DNA of 64,000 nt from Limosilactobacillus secaliphilus (GTDB lineage Bacteria; Bacillota; Bacilli; Lactobacillales; Lactobacillaceae), in assembly GCF_001437055.1 (NCBI RefSeq), contig NZ_JQBW01000005.1, positions 62,001 through 126,000 of the forward strand. The letters run 5' to 3'. Each line of letters starts with the position of its first letter. The first letter of the stretch is position 1. Made by a program: the position numbers and the translations under genes. Positions 16,836 to 25,992 of this stretch are shown in pieces. The notes beneath the pieces were generated by a model that saw only the letters and a program-made list of their open reading frames with translations, had not been told where the DNA came from and searched no databases.

Positions 16836-17340
16836 TTTATTGAGTTATCCCAGTTGTCATCTTCAACGCCTGTCAAGCACCGTTCAATATTCATCAACAG
16901 TTTAACGGGCAATCGATTGATGTTGAGCCGAGATCAATGAACACTTAATCATAGTGGACAACTAACCAACACACAGTCAATGGAAATTGCTCACCTGGTC
17001 CGGCGTTCATTTATAACGTACGTTAAGGTTTAAACACTTTATTGTCAATGATCAAACGTCTTTTTATAAATTCTTTATAATACAGAATATGGCATGAAAC
17101 CGTTTTCTTAATTACGTTATTGATAGGAATAAAGCCACGTTAATGAACAGTTGAGTCGAATTGATCAATCAGGTCTAGCAATTATAATATTTAAATAAAA
17201 ATATTCGGATAGTATGATCGCATTTGCTCGTTTTAGATTGAATTGGCCGTTATAGCTTTGCCAATCCGATCAATTATGGCAACAGCTTTGCTAAACGTTA
17301 ACTTTTGTTTGCCCAACTCCCTCACTAATTTGGTATTCAA
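16836..17340. other. Long AT-rich region: promoter of the orphan binding protein, otherwise empty
   Basis: About 500 bases. Apart from the promoter box at 17011-17048 I find no supported gene. Part of it forms a leader of roughly 180 bases for the orphan binding-protein gene. AT-rich tracts at 17060-17220 have no recognisable pattern. Confidence 0.5.
17010..17048 (-). promoter_or_regulatory. Promoter and candidate operator of the orphan binding protein
   Basis: On the minus strand TTGACA (17043-17048), 17 bases, then TAACGTACGTTATAA (17011-17025), whose first 12 bases are a perfect palindrome. TATAAA at 17010-17015 is the likely -10. Fourteen of 15 bases of the box match the one before the ABC operon at 11444-11458. 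Confidence 0.65.
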
Positions 17341-17341
17341 A

Positions 17342-17378
17342 AAGGCTTCCAACTACGATACACGTAATTGGAAGCCTT
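17342..17378 (-). terminator. Terminator of the YhgE/Pip gene
   Basis: Eleven-base perfect arms AAGGCTTCCAA (17342-17352) and TTGGAAGCCTT (17368-17378), with a T run on the minus strand. Confidence 0.9.
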
Positions 17379-17396
17379 CAATTAATTGTTTCGTTA

Positions 17397-19925
17397 TTAC
17401 TTGACTGCCGCTGTCTTTTGTTGACCGCGCAGTGACTGCCAACGCAACTTCAGCGGGTTAGCAATCATAAACATGATCAAGTAGAAGACCAGAACATACA
17501 GCCACAAGATCATCACGTTGCTGTTGGCAAAGCCGGTTGAGAAACCACCCGTTACTGCTTCACGGAAGCCATTAACGGCATAAGTCATCGGTAGGAACGG
17601 ATTGATGACGTTGAAGAAACGGTTGGTAACTTCGAGTGGGAACATCCCGCCAGCGCCACCAAGCTGTGCTACGAAGAGGATCAAACCAAAGATCGTGCCA
17701 AACCGGCCAAATGCGATCGTGAAGCACTGCATGATGGCCATCTGCGCTAAGGTGTATGAAATCCCGATGACGAAGAGTTCTCCAGCATGTTCAACCTGCA
17801 GACCAGTTGCCATCAATACCAGGTTCTGAACCAAGACCATCAAGACGCTGGTGATGATGGCTGTTCTCAGTTCATGCAAAGTCATGTCCAGACGGTTGCG
17901 GCCAGCGGCTAAGATCCGGCTGGATGGGAATTCCAGCGTGAAGATCAGGACCCCAATGAAGAGGCCGGTTGCCATGATGAATGGTGCCAAAGCATGACCA
18001 TAGTTTGGTACCCGGCTGTAATGGCTATGACTCAGTTGAGCTGGGGCGGCGAACATTCCGGCAGTCCGCTTGCCTGGTTGCTGCTTCTTCACCATCGTGG
18101 CACCGTTACCCAAGGCAGTGGCTAATTGGCCAGCACCGTTGTTTAATTTAACGATTCCTTGTTCAATTGCTGGTGAATTGTCGACCAGCTGCTGGGTCCC
18201 AGCGGCTAATTGGTTTACCCCGCCGACTAAGGCTGGCACTTTGCCGTTTAATTGGCCCAGTGCCCCAGCCAGTTGACTGGCACCGGCGTTCAGTTTGCCT
18301 GAATTACTGTTCAATTGGGCGGCACCGTTACCGGCTTGGTTGACGCCGGCAGTAAAGGCACCCACACCGTTGCTTAAGGTCTTTGAACCGGCTGCAGCGG
18401 AATCAACGCCATGGCTGTATGCATTCAGGCCGTTGTTCAATTGGCCCGCACCAGCAGCCAGTTTACCAGTGGCTGCCTGCAGTTGACTAGCAGTGCCGGT
18501 CAGGCCGGTGATTGTTCCCCGGAAGCCGTTCAGCTGGTTCAGCAGTTGATTAGCCTGGTGCAAAGTCGTTCCAGCGTTATTCAATACGCCTTGCATACTG
18601 CTCAACTGACCCAACTGTGACTGCATCTGGCCCAGACTGTCCTTCAAGGCGCCTAATTGCCGCAACGTGCCGGACATCCCACTAATGGTTTGGGCATTGC
18701 CTTGAGCTTCTCTGGCAATCGACTGCAAAGCACCCTTAGCATTGTTGTCACTGGTGGTTTGGGCCAATTGTGCGGCTTGTCTGGCAATATCGGCATCCTT
18801 TTCAGCAACGCCGCTGAGCTGACCAAGCTGACTAGCAGCACCATTTAAGGCATTGCCGGCAGCGCCCAGCTTCTGAGCAGACTGGTTAAGGCCACTCAGA
18901 GCACTTTGCGCCTGCTGCAAGCCTTGTTGCAAAGTACCCAGACTGTTCTGCAGCTGCTGAGCTTGATCCATCGTTGCCATAATTCCTTGGGTGTTCAAAT
19001 GACCCATGGATTGACTAACTGCGGCGTTTAGTTGCTTAGTGCCGTTATCCAGCGCTTGTGCACCGGCACGCAGCTGGCCTGAATTACTGCTGAGCGTGCT
19101 CAGGCCGTTCGTCAAGGTTTGTGCCCCGCCGTTCAACTGACCTGAGTTAGCCATCAGCTGGTACAAGCCTGCGCTTAACTGACCCACGGCGCCAGTGTAG
19201 GCACCAATGCCGTTAGCCAAAGTCTGACTGCCGGCTGCTAATTGCTGGGCACCAGCAGCTAGTGGCGCCACACCCATCTTCAAGGTTTGTGTACCCTGAT
19301 TTACCTGGGAAACACCGGCGAAGTAACGGTTGGTCCCATCTTGCAGGGTAACCATACCGTTAGACAGCTGTTGAGCACCATTAGCGGCTTTGTTCATGCC
19401 CTTGCCCAAGACCTTCAACTGGCTGAACATTGCCTGAGCGTAAGCCTTGGTAACTGCTGCCCGAATCTGGGTGTTCAGCTTGTCCATGCCGATCTCACTC
19501 ATCGTTTCTGCCAAGTAGTTCTTGGAATCATTCGTTTGATAATGAAGCGTCATCTTCTGCGGATGCTTGGACATCACAGTGGCCGCATTCCGTGAGAAGT
19601 TGCGGGGAATCGTTACGACCGTGTAGTAGCGGTGGTCCCGCATACCTTCTTTTGCCTGACTGGCGGAAACGAATTCCCATTTCAGCTGATGATTTTGTTT
19701 CAGCTGTTGCACAGTCTGATCGCCGACTTTCAGGGTGTGCCCCTGGTAACCCGTTGCTTGGTCCTTGTTAACGACGGCCACCGGCAAATTCTTGGCGCCA
19801 CCGTAAGGATCCCAAACCGATTGGATGAACGATAGACTGTACATAACTGGTGCCACCACAGCTACGGCAACCATTAGCCACGTTGCCAAGCCATGAGTGG
19901 CCAACCAGTTTTTAAGATTTTTCAT
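17397..19925 (-). CDS. YhgE/Pip domain membrane protein (ABC-2 type)
   Basis: An 842-aa membrane protein related to phage infection protein (Pip) and YhgE, and to ESX-type YueB. One N-terminal helix (about residues 14-36) is followed by a large extracellular region. A C-terminal ABC-2-like bundle of about five to six helices covers the last 200 residues. The middle is built from short Gly/Ala/Leu/Asn/Gln-rich repeats such as GAQQLSNG and GAGQLNNG, predicted to form a long helical stalk. ATG 19925 has GGAGGT seven bases upstream; the earlier TTG-type start is not supported. It is cotranscribed with an overlapping TetR gene. Members serve as phage receptors or putative exporters; the natural substrate is unknown. 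Confidence 0.85.
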   Translation of the reverse strand: MKNLKNWLATHGLATWLMVAVAVVAPVMYSLSFIQSVWDPYGGAKNLPVAVVNKDQATGYQGHTLKVGDQTVQQLKQNHQLKWEFVSASQAKEGMRDHRYYTVVTIPRNFSRNAATVMSKHPQKMTLHYQTNDSKNYLAETMSEIGMDKLNTQIRAAVTKAYAQAMFSQLKVLGKGMNKAANGAQQLSNGMVTLQDGTNRYFAGVSQVNQGTQTLKMGVAPLAAGAQQLAAGSQTLANGIGAYTGAVGQLSAGLYQLMANSGQLNGGAQTLTNGLSTLSSNSGQLRAGAQALDNGTKQLNAAVSQSMGHLNTQGIMATMDQAQQLQNSLGTLQQGLQQAQSALSGLNQSAQKLGAAGNALNGAASQLGQLSGVAEKDADIARQAAQLAQTTSDNNAKGALQSIAREAQGNAQTISGMSGTLRQLGALKDSLGQMQSQLGQLSSMQGVLNNAGTTLHQANQLLNQLNGFRGTITGLTGTASQLQAATGKLAAGAGQLNNGLNAYSHGVDSAAAGSKTLSNGVGAFTAGVNQAGNGAAQLNSNSGKLNAGASQLAGALGQLNGKVPALVGGVNQLAAGTQQLVDNSPAIEQGIVKLNNGAGQLATALGNGATMVKKQQPGKRTAGMFAAPAQLSHSHYSRVPNYGHALAPFIMATGLFIGVLIFTLEFPSSRILAAGRNRLDMTLHELRTAIITSVLMVLVQNLVLMATGLQVEHAGELFVIGISYTLAQMAIMQCFTIAFGRFGTIFGLILFVAQLGGAGGMFPLEVTNRFFNVINPFLPMTYAVNGFREAVTGGFSTGFANSNVMILWLYVLVFYLIMFMIANPLKLRWQSLRGQQKTAAVK

Positions 19926-20484
19926 GATGATGACCTCCCATCTCTGGTTGCTGATCAAGCCAATCAATAAAATTGTGAGCGTGTGTCAAAATAACTTCCT
20001 TGCTAGTGACATAATCCTGACTACGCCACCAGTAGAAGGCACCAATGACAGCTGAACTGAGCATGTAAGCGCCTGTTTCATGGTTATCAAATAAGGAAAT
20101 AGCGTGTACCAGACGGTCATCAACGTTATCGTCATAACGATTCAGCATGATGTCGGATAAGATGTTCACCAAAGTGGCGTACAGGGAACTGTTCGTCCGC
20201 CCGGTAGCCAAGTTGCGCAAGATATCCTTGTTGTTGACCAGCCAATCCACGACGTTTTCAATTTCATCTTCGTCATTATCACTGGCATCGATCAACGACG
20301 TAATCTTGGTATTCACCGTATGTTTCAGCAAATCGTCTTTGTCATTGAAATACCGGTAAAAACTGCTGCGATGCATCATCGTTTCGTTACAAATCTGTTC
20401 AACCGAAAGTGACATAAAAGATTGTTCAGCGAGTAAAGTCAACAATGCACGTTGAAAATCCCGTTCTGTTCGCGTTAACCCCAT
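19912..20484 (-). CDS. TetR/AcrR family regulator of the YhgE/Pip gene
   Basis: A 190-aa TetR-type repressor. The N-terminal helix-turn-helix reads SVEQICNETMMHRSSFYRYF (about residues 27-46), typical of the family. The C-terminal ligand-binding part has no obvious relatives. The end overlaps the start of the YhgE/Pip gene by 14 bases, so the two are coupled. A perfect 9-11-9 inverted repeat lies 22 bases upstream of the start codon, downstream of the likely -10, as expected for autoregulation. The inducer is unknown. Confidence 0.88.
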   Translation of the reverse strand: MGLTRTERDFQRALLTLLAEQSFMSLSVEQICNETMMHRSSFYRYFNDKDDLLKHTVNTKITSLIDASDNDEDEIENVVDWLVNNKDILRNLATGRTNSSLYATLVNILSDIMLNRYDDNVDDRLVHAISLFDNHETGAYMLSSAVIGAFYWWRSQDYVTSKEVILTHAHNFIDWLDQQPEMGGHHHEKS

Positions 20485-20505
20485 CAGTATCCTCCCTTCC
20501 TCAGC

Positions 20506-20574
20506 AATGCGACAGTTTTAAAATGTGTCGCATTCTGAAACTAACAGGTGTAATAGTAGCACAAAAACATTAGA
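20506..20574 (-). promoter_or_regulatory. TetR operator and promoter of the tetR-pip operon
   Basis: Inverted repeat AATGCGACA (20506-20514) and TGTCGCATT (20526-20534), with an 11-base spacer. On the minus strand a TTGCAA/TACTAT-type promoter (16-base spacer) lies just upstream at about 20547-20574, so repressor binding would block the start of transcription. Confidence 0.7.
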
Positions 20575-20753
20575 TTGCAAACAATCGTTATAGTTACGGA
20601 CTAGTCAGCTTTCGCACTAACTAGCCAAAATTTGTTCAACAATATCATTATAAATATGACAGGGGATGAATGATCTGTTTATCTCAAATAACTCGCTTAA
20701 AGAATGAATTTTCTGATAATGTCAGGCTTTTGGATCGTTCAACCCTAATAAAA

Positions 20754-20791
20754 AAGGATCCTGGCGCTTGTTTAAACGTCAAGATCCTTAA
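20754..20791 (-). terminator. Terminator of the DUF1836 gene
   Basis: Arms AAGGATC (20754-20760) and GATCCTT (20783-20789), extended by inner pairing, with TTTTTTA on the minus strand. Confidence 0.8.
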
Positions 20792-20820
20792 TTATTTCAA
20801 TTCCGTATTTATTCGTTGCC

Positions 20821-21306
20821 TCAATTCAGGCTGGCAAAATAGTTATACAGGTACGCCCGGTAGGCAAAGGCCATGATCACGTTTCTTAACATGGTCTTCT
20901 GTTTGGTGTGATCATGCCCGACCTCTTTGAGTCCCTTCTGATTGCCAAACACATAGGCCACCACGTTCGCCAACTCGGCCGCGAAGTAGTTGTAGGCCAC
21001 CTCAGTCGAGTAAGTCTCTTCCTGGATCTGAATTGCCTTGCGTAGGTTATCCTGATCGAGCACGTTTTTGGCAATCACGATAAACAACAGCTGGGCAATC
21101 TGTTCGCGCGAATACAGTTTGTGGTCCGGCCGTTTAACCAAGTGGTGTTTGACGTAATTGCTGACCATCGAGCTAGTCACCTTCACGTTATCAAAGGGAG
21201 CCAAGCAGGTCTGCAAATAGGTGACCACTTGCTTTAAATACAGTCCCATCGCCGGCAGCTCTTGATAGGCAGGCAAACGAAATGATTGATCTGCTGGTTG
21301 ATTCAT
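20821..21306 (-). CDS. DUF1836 domain protein (putative DNA-binding)
   Basis: A 161-aa protein matching the DUF1836 pattern, including the segment VTSSMVSNYVKHHLVKRPD, which looks like a MerR/HTH-type helix pair, followed by KLYSREQIAQLLFIVIAK. Family members are predicted regulators with no settled target. A good ribosome-binding site (AGGAGG) precedes ATG 21306. It is divergent from the degV gene 140 bases away, so it may control that gene, but this is inference from placement. Confidence 0.75.
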   Translation of the reverse strand: MNQPADQSFRLPAYQELPAMGLYLKQVVTYLQTCLAPFDNVKVTSSMVSNYVKHHLVKRPDHKLYSREQIAQLLFIVIAKNVLDQDNLRKAIQIQEETYSTEVAYNYFAAELANVVAYVFGNQKGLKEVGHDHTKQKTMLRNVIMAFAYRAYLYNYFASLN

Positions 21307-21446
21307 TGCCGATTCCTCCTAATTGCATTAATTCTAGCGGCTGTCATCATCGTGTGTCAAATAACCATTGACCAGTTTTTGTAAAACCGTTGACAAGAAT
21401 ATGCAAAACGGATATGATGATTGCAAATAAAGTGAGGTAATGAAAA

Positions 21447-22283
21447 ATGACGGCAAAAATTATTACTGACTCGGGCGCCAATTGCTACACGGATGTAATT
21501 GGCGGGGTTGCACATGCTAACGTTCCGCTGACCCTAACCGTCGACGGCCAATCATGGGACGATGACCAGCAACTGGACTTGGACAACTTCTTGGCGGCAT
21601 TGAAGAATACCAAGTCTAAGACGTCTTCGGCCTGCCCTAGTTTAGGTAAGTGGCTTGCCGCTTTTGATGGTGCGGATGAAATTTACGTCTTAACGATTAC
21701 GAGCACCCTGTCCGGCAGTTACAACGTTGCCCAACAAGCCGCCGACATCTACCTGCAGGATCATCCGCAAGCAAAGGTGCATGTCTTTGACACTAAGTCT
21801 GCCGGTCCCCAAATGCGCCTCTTGGCTTCACAGCTGGCCGTCCTCATCAACCGCGGCTATGACTTCAAGGAAGTGGTCGCCATTATGGATGAACAGATTC
21901 AACACACCGACCTGCTCTTTGCCCTGCAGGAATTGGACAATTTAGCGAACAACGGTCGGATCAGCCCGGCAGTTGCCAAGCTAGCCCACCTCCTGCACCT
22001 GACCGTTTACGGGACTGCCAGCGACGAGGGTAAGTTTGAGATGCTCGGCCGCATGCACGACAGTAAAAAGATGTATGCCAAGCTCGTCAAAATCATGGAG
22101 AAGCAGGGTTACCAAGGTGGCCGCGTCTTGATCGACCATGTCCAATGTCGTGACCGGGCCGATCGGATGGCTGCCGCAATCAGTGCCCGCTTCCCTAGCG
22201 CGATCATCTCAATTTCCCGTTGTGGCGCCCTCTGTTCCTACTATGCCGAAAACGACGGCTTAATGATTGGCTTTGAAAAATAA
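21447..22283 (+). CDS. DegV family fatty-acid-binding protein
   Basis: A 278-aa cytoplasmic DegV protein. Family members bind a fatty acid between two domains and feed FakA-type fatty-acid kinases. Family features include the N-terminal IITDSGA, the segment TSSACPSLGKW, and the ligand-site TSTLSGSYNVA. Length is typical. GAGG lies upstream of ATG 21447; the ATG six bases earlier is out of frame. It is monocistronic with two terminator-like hairpins behind it. Confidence 0.9.
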   Translation: MTAKIITDSGANCYTDVIGGVAHANVPLTLTVDGQSWDDDQQLDLDNFLAALKNTKSKTSSACPSLGKWLAAFDGADEIYVLTITSTLSGSYNVAQQAADIYLQDHPQAKVHVFDTKSAGPQMRLLASQLAVLINRGYDFKEVVAIMDEQIQHTDLLFALQELDNLANNGRISPAVAKLAHLLHLTVYGTASDEGKFEMLGRMHDSKKMYAKLVKIMEKQGYQGGRVLIDHVQCRDRADRMAAAISARFPSAIISISRCGALCSYYAENDGLMIGFEK

Positions 22284-22285
22284 GC

Positions 22286-22322
22286 ATGGTGTTAATGGTA
22301 ATTAGTTAGCACCATTTCTATT
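22286..22322 (+). terminator. Terminator of the degV gene
   Basis: Ten-base arms (22286-22295 and 22306-22315, one G-T pair) followed by TTCTATT. A second hairpin follows. Confidence 0.6.
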
Positions 22323-22338
22323 AATTAATCTCCAAATG

Positions 22339-22382
22339 AAGCTCCTTGTTCGCGGATAAGTCCATGAATGAGGGGCTTTTTT
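22339..22382 (+). terminator. Second hairpin terminator downstream of degV
   Basis: AGCTCC near 22340 pairs with GGGGCT near 22372 and is followed by six T. Confidence 0.55.
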
Positions 22383-22429
22383 GATGATCTCTTGTCAACT
22401 AAAACCGGCAGTAAACCTCAACAATTCAA

Positions 22430-22465
22430 AAAGCCATCGCAAGCTAAACCACCCGCAATGGCTTT
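22430..22465 (-). terminator. Terminator of the GH31 gene
   Basis: AAAGCCAT (22430-22437) and ATGGCTTT (22458-22465), with a T run on the minus strand. Confidence 0.75.
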
Positions 22466-22487
22466 CATTTATTCTAATCGCTCATGT

Positions 22488-25001
22488 TTAATCTTGGTTC
22501 ATACCAATCAAGTCGAACTGTTCGGTCGAAACAATCACGTCAAAGTCATCCTTAGCTGGCAACTGCCCCTTGACCAGGATGGTCCGGTCAGACAAGTCGT
22601 AGTACCAGCCTTGATCGGCAGCGGCCCACTGTGATTTGACTAAGAAGCGCTTGATCTTCTGGCCGTCAATGGCGACGTACAAAGCACCCTTCTGCTTGTT
22701 AATGGCCTTCATGCTGAAAGTCTTAACTTGGTCTTGGTAGCTGCCCTCAGTGTGGAAGTGGATCTTCTTGACTTCGTTACCATTGACAGTGATCTGGACC
22801 TTCTTATATTCACCATTCTGGTAATCCAAGGTCTTGCCGTCATCGTCGTAGTAAGTGTATTGGCACTTTGGATTGTCACCGATCAAGAAGTCGACGTTGT
22901 GCATCGTGTCACTGCTAATGTGGCTGACATCCTTGGTGGAGATCACAATCCCGTTATCCCGCAGGAACATTGGAATGGAGTTCAAGCCAACTGGGATCTC
23001 AATCGTTTGGCCACCAGCATATTCCTTCAGGTGATCGTTGACGTCAAACCACTTAGCACCACGTGGCAAGTAGACTTTCCGCGTCTTAGCGCCCTTGTCA
23101 AAGACGTTAGCAACCAGCAAAGACGGACCGAACATGAATTCAAAGTATTGATTATCAACGCAATTCTCGTCGTCTTGGAATTCATAAATCAACGGCCGCA
23201 TGATCGGCTCACCAGTGACGTGGGCGTGATACATTTCGGAATACAGGTAAGGCAACAAACGGTAACGCAGGTGATAAGCGTTGCGGACATACTGATTGTA
23301 TTCGTCATACATCCATGGCTGGGTCACTGAATTATCCGTGTTGGCCGAGTTCATGACAAAGCGTGGCTGGAAAATACCGTTTTGAATCCACCGCAGCAGC
23401 AATTCGCCTTCTGGAGCACCACCGGTAAAACCACCAATGTCACAGCCCTGGTTAGCCACACCGGACAGGCCCATACCCAAAATCGTATTGACTTCGTACT
23501 GCGGGGTCCGCCAATCAGTCAGGTTGTCACCAGCCCAGGTTTGAGCGTAACGCTGAATGCCGGCATAACCAGCCCGGTTAATAATGTAAGGCCGCTGCTT
23601 CTTGCCATAAACATCCTTCACCGCATTGATGCCTAACTTGGCCATCATGTTCGCCTGGATCGGCTTCAATTCCGCCATCCGGCCGCCAAGTCCTTCCTTA
23701 ACACACTTGGCATTCCGGTCTTCAACACCATCGTATTCACAGTTATCGTTCCAAACGGTGTAGGTGCCCTTCTTCAGGATATTGTTCTCTAACAGGCGCT
23801 TCCAAACCTGCCGAGCTTTCGGATTCGTGAAGTCAGGGAAGCGGCCCTTACCACCCCACCAACGACCGATGTAGTCTTCCTTGCCATCAGCGGTTTTAAT
23901 GAAGGCACCAGCATCTTCGTAGTCCTTCATGTATGGATGTTGGTTCAAAACGCCAGGCTTCAGGTTGCAGATCACTTCAATGCCCTTCTTGTTCATGTTG
24001 TCCATGAATTCCTTCGGGTGCGGAAACTTAACGTGGTTCCAGTTGAAGGTGTAACGCAGGCCATTCTCTTCGCTGGTGGAATAACCGGATGCCAGCCAGA
24101 AGCTATCGATGTTGATATCTTCCTCTTTATACTTCTTCAGGATGGCGTAAATTTCCTTGTCGTTGTCCTTCGGCAGTTCGGCATAGTACATGGTGGACAT
24201 CGTGAAGCCCAGCGCCTGCTTTGGTGGCAGGATCTGTGTCCCCGTCAGCCAAGTGTATTCGTTGACCACCTGTTTGATAGCTGGGCCGGCCAGGAAGAAC
24301 ATGTCAATGTCACCGCCATCGGTTTCATAGTAGTTGTAAGGATCCCAGTAACCGCTGATTTCTTTGCCCATGTCGAACAGGGATTCATAGGAATTGTTGT
24401 AAAAGAGTCCGCTGGCCAGCTTGGTTTGGTCGTTGAAGGTAATGTAGAACGGAATGTGCTTGTACATTGGGTTGCCATTGACTGGGTCGTGGCCGATGGC
24501 GTCCTTGCCGGATAAACGCATCCGCTTGCCCTTCTTGTCCAGTGGGCCGGTCTCTTCACCGAAGCCGTAATAGTGTTCATGTGCCTTGTCAGCGGTCAGG
24601 TAGTGGTACAGGCGGCCCAAATGATCTTGTTCATAGGACCGGTGCTGCAAGTCCTTCATCAACAAGTTGCCGTTCAGGTCGGTAATGATCACTTGAAACG
24701 GTTCCTTCTTGATGTGGACAATGATTGCACCCGCATTGAAGGTATACTCAGTGTCGCTTTCTTGGCAATCTACGTTTAATGGCTGGATGCGTTCCCGTTC
24801 ATCCTTGAACAGCTCGTCCAGGTCATCTTTCCAGGCCGTCTTAATCAATGCATAGGAAGCCTCGGGAAAGTTGCCAGTGAAGGAAACTCGCAGCCGCACA
24901 ATTGAAGGTGTCATGAAGACCAGCATCATTTTGCCGCAATCTGCGTTGATTAAATAACCATTGGCGCTTTTTTCAATGGATTCTGCCTTTTTAATAATCA
25001 T
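22488..25001 (-). CDS. Glycoside hydrolase family 31 (alpha-glucosidase/alpha-xylosidase type)
   Basis: An 837-aa cytoplasmic retaining glycosidase of family GH31. The proposed nucleophile is Asp419 in YTVWNDNCEYDG and the acid/base Asp492 in QTWAGDNLTDW. The following GMGLSGVANQGCDIGGFTGG block is typical. N-terminal beta-sandwich and C-terminal beta domains flank the barrel. ATG 25001 is favoured by AAGGGG seven bases upstream; the upstream in-frame extension has no such site. There is no signal peptide. A cre site lies 57 bases before the start, so CcpA repression is likely. The exact substrate (isomalto-oligosaccharides, isoprimeverose or other) cannot be told. Confidence 0.88.
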   Translation of the reverse strand: MIIKKAESIEKSANGYLINADCGKMMLVFMTPSIVRLRVSFTGNFPEASYALIKTAWKDDLDELFKDERERIQPLNVDCQESDTEYTFNAGAIIVHIKKEPFQVIITDLNGNLLMKDLQHRSYEQDHLGRLYHYLTADKAHEHYYGFGEETGPLDKKGKRMRLSGKDAIGHDPVNGNPMYKHIPFYITFNDQTKLASGLFYNNSYESLFDMGKEISGYWDPYNYYETDGGDIDMFFLAGPAIKQVVNEYTWLTGTQILPPKQALGFTMSTMYYAELPKDNDKEIYAILKKYKEEDINIDSFWLASGYSTSEENGLRYTFNWNHVKFPHPKEFMDNMNKKGIEVICNLKPGVLNQHPYMKDYEDAGAFIKTADGKEDYIGRWWGGKGRFPDFTNPKARQVWKRLLENNILKKGTYTVWNDNCEYDGVEDRNAKCVKEGLGGRMAELKPIQANMMAKLGINAVKDVYGKKQRPYIINRAGYAGIQRYAQTWAGDNLTDWRTPQYEVNTILGMGLSGVANQGCDIGGFTGGAPEGELLLRWIQNGIFQPRFVMNSANTDNSVTQPWMYDEYNQYVRNAYHLRYRLLPYLYSEMYHAHVTGEPIMRPLIYEFQDDENCVDNQYFEFMFGPSLLVANVFDKGAKTRKVYLPRGAKWFDVNDHLKEYAGGQTIEIPVGLNSIPMFLRDNGIVISTKDVSHISSDTMHNVDFLIGDNPKCQYTYYDDDGKTLDYQNGEYKKVQITVNGNEVKKIHFHTEGSYQDQVKTFSMKAINKQKGALYVAIDGQKIKRFLVKSQWAAADQGWYYDLSDRTILVKGQLPAKDDFDVIVSTEQFDLIGMNQD

Positions 25002-25057
25002 TTTTCTGCCCCTTATCTCAATCATCAACCAATATCGCAATACTCATACAAGTTAAT

Positions 25058-25071
25058 GGTAAGCGCTTTCG
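25058..25071. promoter_or_regulatory. cre site (CcpA) upstream of the GH31 gene
   Basis: GGTAAGCGCTTTCG fits the cre consensus closely around the AGCGCT core. It sits in the promoter region of the minus-strand GH31 gene. Confidence 0.65.
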
Positions 25072-25112
25072 TAAACTTAATCAACGAGCGGTCAGACCGT
25101 CAGAGGAGCAAA

Positions 25113-25193
25113 ATGACTAATTATAAAAAAGCTGTTAACATGAAGCTTAAGCAAGTTGTTGACGAATTTATTTGTCTAACAGAAAACGATTAA
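25113..25193 (+). CDS. Possible 26-codon small protein
   Basis: ATG at 25113 preceded by GAGGAG, ending TAA at 25193. The peptide starts MTNYKKAVNMKLKQ and is lysine-rich at the start and acidic at the end. It lies between the divergent GH31 and nrtR genes. I know no family. The only support is the ribosome-binding site and a clean frame, so this is a weak call. Confidence 0.3.
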   Translation: MTNYKKAVNMKLKQVVDEFICLTEND

Positions 25194-25266
25194 TTTAATT
25201 AACTGAACCGATAATATTTACGCATCCAGTTGAATGGGTCACTTCATTTTTAAAGGAGGACTGAAA

Positions 25267-25983
25267 ATGGCCAGTGAAATTATTGCACGTCCCTTAGTCA
25301 CCATTACTAATGTCATCTGGAGTTTTAATAATGAAAGCCATCGTCCCCAGTTGCTCCTGATTAAACGGGCCAACGATCCCATGAAGAATCACTGGGCCCT
25401 GCCGGAAACACTGCTCAGGAGTGAGGAAAGTGCCGATGCGGCCTGCATTCGCCTGATCGATGATAAGATCGGCCTCCAGGTGCCCATGAGCTGCACCGAA
25501 CAACTGGCAACCTTTACCGATCCCAAACGAGCTGTCGGGACACGTGCTTTGGCCTTAGCCTACATGACTTATTTGCCCGTAACCCCAGAATTGCACCCAG
25601 GCTATGGCGCAACCGATGCCCGTTGGTTCACCCTGATTGCTGACAAGGGTGATTTTGTCATTAACGGTCACGATCAGGAGTTCAACCTTGCACTGCCGGC
25701 AAATAAATCTGGTTTGGCATTCGACCACCCGCAAATCATCCAGACGGCGATCATGCGGATCAAAAATAAATTGGACTACCAGCCGAGCATTCTGCGGATC
25801 CTCGGGCCGACTTTCACTCTCCGTCAAGCGCGGGAAGTATATGCCGCTTTTTTGCAGACCAGCGCCGATCAAATTGATAATTCAAACTTCAAGAAGACCC
25901 ACCAGCGGCTTTTCCGGGAAGTGGGTACAGCATCGATGAAGCATTCTGGACGGCCGCCGAAGCTTTTTCAGCTAAATTTTTAG
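25267..25983 (+). CDS. nrtR: NrtR-type Nudix-winged helix regulator of NAD metabolism
   Basis: A 238-aa regulator with an N-terminal Nudix domain and a C-terminal winged helix. NrtR senses ADP-ribose or related NAD derivatives and represses NAD synthesis genes. The Nudix box is degraded: LPETLLRSEESADAACIRLIDDKIGL lacks the GX5E...REXXEE residues needed for hydrolysis, as expected for a sensor. The C-terminal part, with FTLRQAREVYAAFL and ending SGRPPKLFQLNF, is the family DNA-binding region. ATG 25267 has AAAGGAGG seven bases upstream. It is followed directly by pncB, whose promoter carries a perfect inverted repeat. Confidence 0.92.
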   Translation: MASEIIARPLVTITNVIWSFNNESHRPQLLLIKRANDPMKNHWALPETLLRSEESADAACIRLIDDKIGLQVPMSCTEQLATFTDPKRAVGTRALALAYMTYLPVTPELHPGYGATDARWFTLIADKGDFVINGHDQEFNLALPANKSGLAFDHPQIIQTAIMRIKNKLDYQPSILRILGPTFTLRQAREVYAAFLQTSADQIDNSNFKKTHQRLFREVGTASMKHSGRPPKLFQLNF

Positions 25984-25992
25984 TCCAAACGG

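Noticed and set aside
20670-20876. 68-codon open frame after GGGG near 20665
   Set aside because: It runs through the terminator and into the end of the DUF1836 gene on the other strand.
22728-23330. 200-codon open frame on the plus strand inside the GH31 gene
   Set aside because: It is fully antisense to a well-supported enzyme gene, with no ribosome site or recognisable product.
23937-24515. 192-codon open frame antisense to the GH31 gene
   Set aside because: Shadow of codon bias in the GH31 gene; composition is not protein-like.
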